Source: Vibrio navarrensis (GTDB lineage Bacteria > Pseudomonadota > Gammaproteobacteria > Enterobacterales > Vibrionaceae). Taken from it: a stretch of DNA of 64,000 bases. Positions 24,331 through 33,075 of the stretch are shown one piece after another; the first letter of the stretch is position 1, and each line of letters opens with the position of its first letter. The notes below the pieces were generated by a model that worked only from the letters and a program-made list of their open reading frames with translations, did no database searches and had not been told where the DNA came from. Made by a program: the position numbers and the translations under genes. The stretch is from positions 2,666,001 through 2,730,000 of the forward strand of contig NZ_CP065217.1 of the NCBI RefSeq assembly GCF_015767675.1, read 5' to 3'.

Positions 24331-27300
24331 TCATAATGAGATGATGGGGTTATATTTAAAACCAAACGGAGTATAGATATGGTGTATATCTTCAAACTCA
24401 TCAAAACTGAATTCTGATATTATACTTCCACTTTTATCCGTTGCTAAAAATTGGGGACTTGTAGTACCATCATGGTGGTACAAACGTAATATTGGTTTGT
24501 TCACATAGCGAAGATAACTAGTCGCTATGTCACCATTGATTTCATTGACTAGTTGATCTCCTCGATATAAATAATAAATTGAACCATCATCGACAGTGTG
24601 CTGGCAAATTAATTGACCTTCAGCATTATAAGAATAAGATGATATTATTTCATTTGATTTATTTTTAACTAATACCAAGTGTTCATTATCATCATAAATG
24701 TACAATCGCTGCTGTTCATCAATAATTATGTTACCTTGTTCGTCATAAGCAATACTCACGGAATCGATTTCTGGATGGCTGTGTTCAATTCTACTTAATT
24801 GAGTAGGATCATCTGGATTTTCATAGAAATAGCTCTCAACGTCTTGATCTCCATCGATAAATATGGTGGTAACCGTCTCAATATTATCGAGAAAATCATA
24901 GGTGAAAATTTGAGTATGAAACGGGAACCCGCTAGCATTTTTGGGATGCTCAACCCCTGATGCATTATAGCGAATAAGTCGATTTTTTTTATCGTAATCA
25001 AACTCCTCACTTAATAACACTACCCCCTCTCTGGATTTTTCTTTCAAAATTATTCTGTCTGAAATATCGTATTCGATTGCAATAGAATAGATTATTATAC
25101 CTGAACTAATTACAATCCGATTAATCTCTCTAGAAAAATCATCAAAATAGATATAATGCTCCAATCGGTTGATTGTCGGTTTATCGCAGCAATAACAGGA
25201 TTGATATGACAACCTATTATAATTATCATATTCAAAAGTCGTAATATACTTAGTGTCTTTCACAATTTTTTCTATCTCGATAAGACTCCCATTTTCATCA
25301 TAGTTGTAACGTTCAATATTCCCTAAGTAATCAGAATAAATTAATAGTTTCCCTAGCAAAGAATAAACGTACGATGACTCATACTGCTTCCCATCAATAA
25401 TCCTTATTTCTTGAACAACTCTTCCTTGCTTGTCATACTCATAAATATTCTTGCTAATTCCATTATCACTGGTGATTAGTTTGCTAGTGGTCGGGTGGTA
25501 ATCAAAAGTTTGCTCAATCGAATTAGTAAATGCTCGTATATTTTTTTTCAGCAGTGGATCATAAACGAAAGACCATACACATTCTTTTGCGGTTATCATT
25601 CGGCTAGGATTGATTTGGCACCCATCATATGAATAATGAGTCTTTCTTCCTGCTTGTGTCTCTGAGACTATCCTTTGTAATCCATCATAAACGCGTCCCC
25701 CTACCACTTTTCCGGATACGCTTATCTCAGTAATTAATTGGTTGAGTGAATAAGGTGAATAACATACCGATTTTACTATACCGTTAGGGTCTGTCACTGA
25801 GAGGCTTCTGCCCAAAGCGTCATAAGTATAATATGAAGAGAATCCGAATGGATCGGTTGCTTTTATCGTTTGACCATGGCTGTCATAGTATCTTTTACTG
25901 ATAGAGTACTGAACACCCTGAGAAGTAAATCGAGTTTCTTCTAATGGCTTACCATTGATATCGTTCAAAATAATATCATATGATAGCCCTTCGATTCCTG
26001 TTTTTGATGTTAATTTCACAGGGTTAAACTCACTGATTAATATATTTCCACTCGGTCTAATAGTCATACTTAGTTCACCAAATAAATCGTAATAATAATG
26101 AGTTGAATACTCCATGGGGTGGTCACCAAACCAATCACGCTCAATGGAATGATCAACCTCACCATTTTCATTATAATGAATTTCTTCAATAATCTTAACT
26201 TTCCCAGAGTTATCTTCTGAGAGGTGACATAATTGCCGCCCCATTCCATCGTAAATAAATTTTTGTTTATGCCCTTGAGAACCAGTAATTAGTAAGCTGT
26301 TTCCGTCCGAACTATAATCGTAGTCAAATTCTTTTATACTGTATTTTTCTGTGTCTGGCGCAACCACGATAGATGTGTATTGCCCGTTTTCGTTATAGGT
26401 ATAACGTGTGATTAATCCATCGTGATCGACCCTATATATAAGATTACCGGAGTAGATGTTTTGTGCTTCTGATTTTGTAGCGCACTGACCATCGAACCCG
26501 GTCATGGTAATATGAGTTATCCGCTCATTGTTATTTAAATCATAAGAAAAAGACAGAATGCCGCACAGCTCATCATTCAAAGATATCTCTATGTTTGATA
26601 CCAAACCACAGGTTCTTGGTTGATTGGGGTCGTCAAAGTAATGATTCTTTGTTGTTTCACCGTGGGAAGTATTCATTTCGCTTTCTGCGATATATGAACA
26701 ATCATTTAGATTGCTAACCAAAGAGTACTTATACTTATTCCAAAGTATATTTTCTCCATGAGTGTTGCTTACGGGATGTGTTTCGACGCTTTTTAAATAG
26801 CAAATGAATTGGTAAGGATGTGCAGGGCATTGATTTTGTTCTCCTTCGCAAGGGTAATATTCAAAAAATGATGTTGTCCCGTCCTTATCACATTCAAATA
26901 TACAGTTTCCATAGTCATCAAAACCATATTCAGAAACTTCTGTTCTCTGTATACCATCAAGATGGAAAGTAATCGATTCTTTCTTTTTATAAGAATAATT
27001 ATTTGGTTGTTCATCTATACCTTGTGTAAGGTCGGCATAGTATTCTAAGTCAATTTCTTTATAGAGAACTCCATTCCTAAAATATTTTTCCGACTCCAAC
27101 AAATGATATTTATTATATACTCTTTCAATAATGTGAGAACCATTCATTACCTCTTGGCTAGAATATCTATAGTCAGATGCTGTATAGAAAAGCACATCAA
27201 CACCATCTTCCCATAGTAAATTACTCCCATAGCCAAGATAGTTTTTCAATGAATATTCATATTCAAAAACAGTCTTAGGCTGTTCAGAGCCTGGGTAAAG

Positions 27301-28137
27301 TGTATGCCTTTTCACATTTGGAATAAAATTAAAGTTGTTTTTTTTATTAGGTAAAAGGTGTCCTTCGTAGCTATATTCTATAGTCTCAACAAGCCCTGAA
27401 TAATGTTTAACTTGTATAATTGCGTAATTACCCAGTTTGTCAATATACTTGTAATCAATCGTCGTCTTTAAATTACTGCTATTAACCATAGAGATAGAAG
27501 TCAGTATTCTTCCATATCCGTGTGATATTTTGCTGAGCAAGTAATTTCTTTTATAAATGTCATTTTCAGCCACACTATTAATTATCGTGTAGTATTTATT
27601 GCTCCAATGATCGATTGTAATACTGTGGCCAAATTGATCAGAAATCTTACTCAAAGATAGCAAACCATTGAAATATCTATAATAGAAAAATATCTCATGC
27701 CCTAAGTTTGAAACGGTTTTAATGAGCTTTCCGGATTCATAGTCTATATATTCTACTTTTCCATCTATATAAACTACTTTTATCTCTCTTTCGTTTTCTA
27801 CTAAAAATGCTCTAACATCTTTAGTTTTTCTGTGGAGGATAATAAGTTCGTTGGAGTCCTTACTGAGTACGGTTTCAAAAGTTCTTCCAGAACTTAATGA
27901 CAATTTTCTGCTAATTTTGTCATAAGATGACATACTTATTGACCAGCCTAAACCAAACCCTTCATCAACTTTGTTGAGATAATTGTGGCTAATGGTTAAT
28001 TTAAAATTTGGCCCTGATAGTTTATTCGATAATAGTTCTCCTAGGGTAAAACTAATCGAGTAACTCCCTGTGCGAGGATCAACTCCTGAATCAACAAACT
28101 CCGAAAAGTTGAATGCATTGCTTACGATGTTTTCCAT
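24331..28137 (-). CDS. RHS/YD-repeat shell protein without signal peptide, ending at the RHS core (cassette 1)
   Basis: This 1268-residue protein starts at 28137 behind AGGATAACTAA. The N-terminus (VDPRTGSYSISFTLGELL, FGLGWSISMSSYDK) is typical of the VDPRTG group of RHS proteins, and about 25 YD-type repeats follow (YDxxGR, YTYDALGRSLSVTDPNG). It ends abruptly at the DEFEDIHHIYTPFGF motif, the place where ordinary RHS proteins continue into GFxGExxDxxTGxYxLGxGxR. That continuation is instead in the separate downstream gene. No signal sequence is present, so the shell should fold in the cytoplasm. Such repeats form a hollow beta-cocoon in known Tc/RHS proteins. It is AT-rich compared with the copy in cassette 2. 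Confidence 0.88.
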   Translation of the reverse strand: MENIVSNAFNFSEFVDSGVDPRTGSYSISFTLGELLSNKLSGPNFKLTISHNYLNKVDEGFGLGWSISMSSYDKISRKLSLSSGRTFETVLSKDSNELIILHRKTKDVRAFLVENEREIKVVYIDGKVEYIDYESGKLIKTVSNLGHEIFFYYRYFNGLLSLSKISDQFGHSITIDHWSNKYYTIINSVAENDIYKRNYLLSKISHGYGRILTSISMVNSSNLKTTIDYKYIDKLGNYAIIQVKHYSGLVETIEYSYEGHLLPNKKNNFNFIPNVKRHTLYPGSEQPKTVFEYEYSLKNYLGYGSNLLWEDGVDVLFYTASDYRYSSQEVMNGSHIIERVYNKYHLLESEKYFRNGVLYKEIDLEYYADLTQGIDEQPNNYSYKKKESITFHLDGIQRTEVSEYGFDDYGNCIFECDKDGTTSFFEYYPCEGEQNQCPAHPYQFICYLKSVETHPVSNTHGENILWNKYKYSLVSNLNDCSYIAESEMNTSHGETTKNHYFDDPNQPRTCGLVSNIEISLNDELCGILSFSYDLNNNERITHITMTGFDGQCATKSEAQNIYSGNLIYRVDHDGLITRYTYNENGQYTSIVVAPDTEKYSIKEFDYDYSSDGNSLLITGSQGHKQKFIYDGMGRQLCHLSEDNSGKVKIIEEIHYNENGEVDHSIERDWFGDHPMEYSTHYYYDLFGELSMTIRPSGNILISEFNPVKLTSKTGIEGLSYDIILNDINGKPLEETRFTSQGVQYSISKRYYDSHGQTIKATDPFGFSSYYTYDALGRSLSVTDPNGIVKSVCYSPYSLNQLITEISVSGKVVGGRVYDGLQRIVSETQAGRKTHYSYDGCQINPSRMITAKECVWSFVYDPLLKKNIRAFTNSIEQTFDYHPTTSKLITSDNGISKNIYEYDKQGRVVQEIRIIDGKQYESSYVYSLLGKLLIYSDYLGNIERYNYDENGSLIEIEKIVKDTKYITTFEYDNYNRLSYQSCYCCDKPTINRLEHYIYFDDFSREINRIVISSGIIIYSIAIEYDISDRIILKEKSREGVVLLSEEFDYDKKNRLIRYNASGVEHPKNASGFPFHTQIFTYDFLDNIETVTTIFIDGDQDVESYFYENPDDPTQLSRIEHSHPEIDSVSIAYDEQGNIIIDEQQRLYIYDDNEHLVLVKNKSNEIISSYSYNAEGQLICQHTVDDGSIYYLYRGDQLVNEINGDIATSYLRYVNKPILRLYHHDGTTSPQFLATDKSGSIISEFSFDEFEDIHHIYTPFGFKYNPIISL

Positions 28138-28273
28138 TTTAGTTATCCTATTATTTTCTCACAACGTAACCTAAACATGTTATCTTTAGTACTAAGTTAT
28201 GAAGTCACAACAGTTTTTGGTGCATTGAAAAAATAGAGTTATACTTAGAGATTTTATACAAGGAGATTTTTAT

Positions 28274-29488
28274 TTAAATAACATCCGAAATCTTAAACCT
28301 GTGCTGAGTTCCCCACTTATCCAGTATGACTATTTCTTGGTCTCTATTTTTTATTTTATCTAATATAGATTCGGAAAGTTTTTTTAAGCAGTTAGTAGAG
28401 TTGGCTTGTAAAAAATTGCGCTCAGGGGGAAAGTAGCAACCGCCATATGTATTATTGTAAACACCACCATCTACAACCCATATGGTATCATAAGTAGAAC
28501 CTTGCATATTATATGGTATAGTTACAACATTAAGAATATGGGTAAACCCTCGAGTAAGAGTATTTATTTTAGAAGATACTGATTTTAGATTTAGTTCAAG
28601 TTTTCTCCCTAAAGTGAGATACTTAAAATTATTCAAATTTGGTAAAGCAAAGTGATATGTTTCATTATCAATCCAATATGCGGCTGTCTTCTCGCCAGCA
28701 AAATTAACCTTATATTCATCGTATATTAATAGCGGCTCTTCATCGGGGCTATCTATGTAAATAGCATGAATAAAACCTTCTAGTGCATTGGGTGCTAATA
28801 TTGCTTTTAAAGATGAGAAATGTTGAAGATTATTTACTTCTTCAATATCATCTGCATCAATCAAATCAGAAGAGGAGAATTGGTTGCTTGGAATTACGCT
28901 CGGGGTGATGGAGCTTACCGTGATCGTTGGCTCGCTATACTCACAACTTGTGTCAATGACGCCACTCTTTAATGTCACTTCTGCGCAAATGTCAACTGTT
29001 TGAACAACATCTGAGGAAAGGTAAAGCGTCTGTGAATGTGTGACGGTAAGGGGAAGAGTCTCATAGTTATATTCAATACTTTGAAGTGCCTTACTGTTAT
29101 ATTGAATACTTTGATCTGCCTTGCTGCGCAGCTCTCTTGATTGCGCAAATGGGTTACCTTGTGTTGTTTTAATAAAGGCATTTGGAAGTGCGTATTTTCC
29201 GTGAATACTATAGTATTCGTCAGATTGTCCAAGAGGAGAACGATATAACCATCCTAGCTCTTGGATATCTTTTTTGTCTTGCTTACGGATTAATTTTATC
29301 CATTCAATTTCTTCTCCTTCATCGAGATCAACGTTAACAAAAATTTCTATCTGATTGTTACCATTTGAAAATATCTGTCCACGATCGGATCCAGATAAAC
29401 TAATTGAAAAATCCTTAATAACATCAGAATAAGAATAAGATAGTGAAGAAAATAGCAGGGCTATTAGTAGTACAATTGATTTTCTCAT
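28274..29488 (-). CDS. Secreted beta-rich protein, first gene of RHS cassette 1
   Basis: This 404-residue protein has a clear Sec signal (FSSLSYS-YSDV) and a start behind AGAGGTCTCATATC. The N-terminal region (FSISLSGSDRGQIFSNGNNQ) parallels the 47155 protein (LTVNRIGQGPIYGNGVM), and both sit just upstream of an RHS shell gene in the same order and strand. I see no catalytic motif. Cys residues (ICAEVT, TSCEYSE, GGCYFP, NCLKKL) could form disulfides in the periplasm. I do not recognise the family; a periplasmic or surface partner of the RHS complex is an inference from conserved synteny. Confidence 0.7.
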   Translation of the reverse strand: MRKSIVLLIALLFSSLSYSYSDVIKDFSISLSGSDRGQIFSNGNNQIEIFVNVDLDEGEEIEWIKLIRKQDKKDIQELGWLYRSPLGQSDEYYSIHGKYALPNAFIKTTQGNPFAQSRELRSKADQSIQYNSKALQSIEYNYETLPLTVTHSQTLYLSSDVVQTVDICAEVTLKSGVIDTSCEYSEPTITVSSITPSVIPSNQFSSSDLIDADDIEEVNNLQHFSSLKAILAPNALEGFIHAIYIDSPDEEPLLIYDEYKVNFAGEKTAAYWIDNETYHFALPNLNNFKYLTLGRKLELNLKSVSSKINTLTRGFTHILNVVTIPYNMQGSTYDTIWVVDGGVYNNTYGGCYFPPERNFLQANSTNCLKKLSESILDKIKNRDQEIVILDKWGTQHRFKISDVI

Positions 29489-29609
29489 GATATGAGACCT
29501 CTAAAAATTTTTTAAAAAATTAAAAGGTTTGATAATCAATTTATAAATATCAAACCCTTAATTTTACCAAACATCAAAGATTGATTTTTACGGTTTCTAG
29601 CTGATGATG

Positions 29610-30050
29610 TTAATCAATGTTTGGTACAGTAATTCGAACGGCAGAAACTTTACCATTTAATCCGTTATCTTCATGATAAATTACCTCAACAGATTCATCG
29701 GAAAAGCTTTCCTCAAAAGTACCAATTACTTTACCTTCTATAATGTCTTGTATCACATTAATTGTTAGGTAATCATCATTACTGGACATCTTCGGATCAT
29801 CATAAATCTTGATTATGGTGCCAGCTGGTGCATCTCTAATGATTAAAGATCTAGCTTCATCATTAGTACAGTCATTTTTTTTAAAATAAAAATCTTCCTT
29901 ATTACCAGGCAATACGCTCAAATTACACACTGTGTCCTGCTGACCTTGCGATCCTTCATAAAACTCAAATTCCGGAACAATAAAAGCACTTGCATGAGCA
30001 GAAATCACGGACATCAAGATTACTGTGGTTATTTTATTATTTAATTTCAT
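29610..30050 (-). CDS. Secreted beta/gamma-crystallin-like protein 1
   Basis: The start at 30050 (MKLNNK) is supported by GAGGAAATAGCA; the longer frame from 30110 is unlikely. The 146 residues carry a Sec signal (SAHASA-FIVP). The mature protein has crystallin-type Greek-key cues: FYEGSQGQQDTVCNLSV, then NDEARS (a degenerate form of the Ca2+-binding N/D-N/D-x-x-S/T-S motif), and IKIYDDPKMSSNDDYLTI. It is a paralogue of the 43616 protein. It sits between the NLP gene and RHS cassette 1. The role is unknown; a Ca2+-binding secreted partner or protective protein is possible. Confidence 0.65.
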   Translation of the reverse strand: MKLNNKITTVILMSVISAHASAFIVPEFEFYEGSQGQQDTVCNLSVLPGNKEDFYFKKNDCTNDEARSLIIRDAPAGTIIKIYDDPKMSSNDDYLTINVIQDIIEGKVIGTFEESFSDESVEVIYHEDNGLNGKVSAVRITVPNID

Positions 30051-30392
30051 TGCTATTTCCTCTAATTTTAAAACTAATGATTCACTTTTAAGGTCATCTA
30101 GTATAGCCAATTGGATAATATCTTAGATATTTATAAAAACTAGCAGACACAGAATTTCTAATGATCTCAATATTTACCAAATCAGCAAAATTAAATTTTT
30201 CACCTGCTAATTATAAATTTATATTCCCCTCCATTTCATAGGATATATATGCTATAAATTCTCTCATTATTTTTTAAGAATTTATGTGTTTCAAAAAAAT
30301 TATGATTATTGATAAAATTCAGCCGGGGCTAGATAAATATCATAGCTGGCCTGCGATCTCCCTGAAAAACTCCACTTTGTCTACGTGCATTT

Positions 30393-31178
30393 CTAGTCAG
30401 CTCTTTCAATACTATATTTTGTAAACGAAGGGTAACCATATGGTTTTCCTTTATTTAGGTTAGTCATGAAGTTTACATCTTTCATAGGAATCGTTGCCTT
30501 GCCATAATCAAAATCATTCAATAATTGCCGCATCGAACTATTACTTATTCCATTTCCCTTCATCTGAGACCAAGTTGTAATTATTGGGGTTACCCAATAA
30601 CCATAACCGTTTTCTGCAGTTTCACTTTGACGAGCAAATCTGAAAGCGTGTGTTCCCACACCATCTTTATGATATACAAATTTGACGTGGTCACCTTCTC
30701 GCGCTGTCTGGGTAATTGGCTTTGTGTTTAACTTTCCGTGGGCACTGTAACTGGCGTGAGTAATAACTCCATTTTTCGTCCAGATAGCAACATGCTCCCA
30801 ATCGTGTCGATGTCCAAAAAGATCTCTATATGCTGTAACCTGGTCTTTTTCAAAATATAAGCTGTAGAAATGGCCACAATAGCTGTTACCTTGTGAATCT
30901 AGGCACGCATAACGATGTAAAGTGTTTGAAGAACTCAGAAAATCCCTTGCTCGACAACCTGTGGTTATCCCTCCAGTGACATTTAGCCCACGATTTTGTT
31001 GTCCATATTTACTAATTCCTGCTGAGGGATAACAACTGTCATTGTCAAAATCAAACATCGGTTCCTGACCTTTGATATTGACCTTTGTTGGTAATGCTTG
31101 TTCTAAATGAGTAAATACCTCTGAATGAACGGGTAATATTGTCGTATTTAGCAGTAAAAAATATAGCGTTTTTTTCAT
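30393..31178 (-). CDS. Nep1-like (NLP / NPP1 family) secreted cytotoxin
   Basis: This 261-residue protein has a Sec signal (TTILPVHS-EVF) and a start behind GGAAACATATA. It contains the diagnostic heptapeptide GHRHDWE (in LFGHRHDWEHVAIW) that forms the cation-binding site of NLPs, and the conserved N-terminal Cys pair context (NDSCYPSAGIS, TTGCRARDF). Known NLPs bind glycosylated membrane sphingolipids and permeabilise eudicot membranes; bacterial homologues occur in Vibrio and plant pathogens. Host target in this organism is unknown. It fits the cluster of secreted toxins here. Confidence 0.88.
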   Translation of the reverse strand: MKKTLYFLLLNTTILPVHSEVFTHLEQALPTKVNIKGQEPMFDFDNDSCYPSAGISKYGQQNRGLNVTGGITTGCRARDFLSSSNTLHRYACLDSQGNSYCGHFYSLYFEKDQVTAYRDLFGHRHDWEHVAIWTKNGVITHASYSAHGKLNTKPITQTAREGDHVKFVYHKDGVGTHAFRFARQSETAENGYGYWVTPIITTWSQMKGNGISNSSMRQLLNDFDYGKATIPMKDVNFMTNLNKGKPYGYPSFTKYSIERAD

Positions 31179-31295
31179 TATATGTTTCCTTACATAACAA
31201 AACCTATTATTTTAGCCATCTATCCTTCAATACCGCAGTATTTCTGATGACGGAGGGGGATAAAATGATATTATTTATCCCGGCCTAAGTTAATT

Positions 31296-31460
31296 GTAAC
31301 TGTTCACCCGCGAGGTATCGACAGTGAATCAGGACTTTGCATTGGCGACAACTTTAGCATTAAGTGCTACCCAGGCGGATCTGTAGCAACCAATTTCAAC
31401 GTAATTCACTAAACTGTACAGACCATGCGATAACACAAGGTGCTCTCGGTGAACAGTTAC
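31296..31460. mobile_element. MITE-like element with 13-bp inverted repeats
   Basis: GTAACTGTTCACC (31296-31308) and its exact reverse complement (31448-31460) bound a 165-bp segment, and GTTAATT flanks it on both sides (31289-31295 and 31462-31468, one extra G on the right). The inside has no transposase. A 46-codon plus-strand frame across it ends at a TAA near 31408 and has no start. It may be a non-autonomous IS derivative; the family is not identified. Confidence 0.5.
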
Positions 31461-31466
31461 GGTTAA

Positions 31467-32060
31467 TTAACACAATGAATTTTTACTCTCACTAATCATT
31501 AATTTTATCGTGCCATTTTCTACTACAGGATAAATATATTTATCATCAGTACCATCAACCCCATCTTTGTCATGTACGCATGATATTTTTGCATTTCTAT
31601 AATTCCCTTTTTCTATATATATTAAATCCTTGTTATCTGTTCCTCCTGGGGCGTATTCAAGTCGGAACTTGGAAGGTATTGTTTTCCAACCAACTAAAGG
31701 ATAATATTTTTGGTATGATTTTTCGTATGTGACTGTGATGTCATCATTTCTATCACCATCATTAAGATCAATACAGTCAAAATTTTTTGAACTATATGTC
31801 AGAGTTCTATCATCGCCCCAGGGAATAAACTCAAAAACAGCACCATTATTCTTTGTGATATATTCAGATCCTATAGATTTGTCACCACATCCACTATCAT
31901 ATACTTTTATTTTTATATCACCTCCAGAATCTGGGCTATCCCAGTAAACTTTCATTGTAGATACATTTTCAAGATTAACTGTTTTACTTCCTGCAACAGC
32001 AGACCCTGAAGTCAGTATTAGTAAGGTTGCCGCCATTGCTATTACTTTGGATTATTTCAT
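31467..32060 (-). pseudogene. Secreted protein gene with stop at codon 3
   Basis: The ATG at 32060 has a good ribosome site (GGGAATTATAAAT) and begins a normal signal peptide (SKVIAMAATLLILTSGSAVAG), but codon 3 is TAA (32052-32054). Translation could restart at the ATG at 32036 (MAATLL), giving 189 residues with a signal lacking its basic N-region. The rest is an intact secreted protein with several Cys residues and acidic loops (DKDGVDGTDDKY). I do not recognise the family. It is either freshly inactivated or weakly expressed. Confidence 0.6.
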
Positions 32061-32273
32061 ATTTATAATTCCCTATTCTACGGTAACAATAGTAAAGTTT
32101 TAGATATTATTTATAAATCATAAAAATGTATTCATATCAATATCGTTAATTTTATAAATCACGTTCAAAACGAACCTGCGCTTAATATATAATTTCATAA
32201 TTTCAGTTTTACCAACACTATTATTGAAACGTAGCGATTCATGTTTTTGCGGTAGGAATTTCGGCTGTTTTGA

Positions 32274-32844
32274 GGTTCTGTCGCAAACTTTGAAGCTTTA
32301 GGTTACTATTTGCTCAATGTCCACTTCTTAACACTTTGAATATTAATGTTTAAAGGTTGCTATTACCCTTCTGAAGTTATTCTTGACACTGACCGTTATT
32401 ATCTCGCTTACAATATGAGTTATCGCGAGATCAAAGAAATTCAACGCGAAAGAGGCGTTCTCGTTGACCACGCCACTATTAATTAATCGTTGGGTGCTTA
32501 ATCGTTGGGTGCTGAAATTTACGCCCATCCTCGAACACCATCTTAGACGCAAGAAAAAGGCGGTGTCTGGATCGTGGCGGATGGACGAAACCTACATCAA
32601 AATCAAAGGTGAGTGGTGGTACTGCTATCGAGCAGTCGATAAGTTTGGGGATGTCATTGACTATTACCTCTGCGCCAATCGCGAGGAGGCCGCCGCTAGA
32701 GCCTTTCTGAATAAGGCGATTGCCCAGAATGGTTTACCTGAGAAAGTGGTGATTGATGGCAGCCATGCTAACCATTTCGCACTGGAAGCGATGAATGTTC
32801 AGCTTTGGCTGACCGGTTATTTTATGCGGTGTTTGATAGAGAGC
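32274..32844 (+). pseudogene. IS6-family (IS26-like) transposase, frameshifted and 3'-truncated
   Basis: The left terminal repeat GGTTCTGTCGCAAA is at 32274. The reading frame starts at 32348 (MFKGCYYPSEVILD, MSYREIKEIQRERG), is thrown out of frame at about 32477 by a 19-base insertion that duplicates AATCGTTGGGTGCT, and resumes as RWVLKFTPILE, WRMDETYIKIKGEWWYCYRA (first catalytic D), DYYLCANREEAAARAF, VVIDGSHAN (second D). It ends near IE at about 32844, where CTAG array 5 begins, so the catalytic Glu region and right end are missing. Confidence 0.85.
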
Positions 32845-33075
32845 GAGGAAAAGAAAGGGGCTAGGAAAAGCTAGGTCCTAGTTCCTAGGGAAGAGCAGGG
32901 ACTAGGACCTAGGAAAAGAAAGGGACGAGATGACGAGGAAGAGCGAAGCGATCTGCTCTTACCCAGGGCCAAGGAACGCTCTTGCTCTTCCTAGGTCCGC
33001 TCTTCCCAGAACCATAGGACCACAGGGCCGCTCTTCCTAGCACCTAGCACCTAGCACCTAGCACCTAGCACCTAG
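32845..33075. repeat. CTAG-rich degenerate repeat array 5, left part
   Basis: The purine arm (GAGGAAAAGAAAGGGGCTAGG.., ACGAGGAAGAGCGAAGCGA) and the pyrimidine arm (CTGCTCTTACCC.., GCTCTTCCTAGCACCTAGCA) are both present. The last part is five near-perfect copies of the heptamer AGCACCT. The array is interrupted by the IS1182-type element at a CTAG and continues at 34749. Confidence 0.8.

Noticed and set aside
24331..28137. RHS shell as a frameshifted ordinary RHS gene
   Set aside because: The downstream gene has its own ribosome site, its own N-terminus and a Tat signal not found inside normal RHS cores, and the same split occurs in the second cassette.
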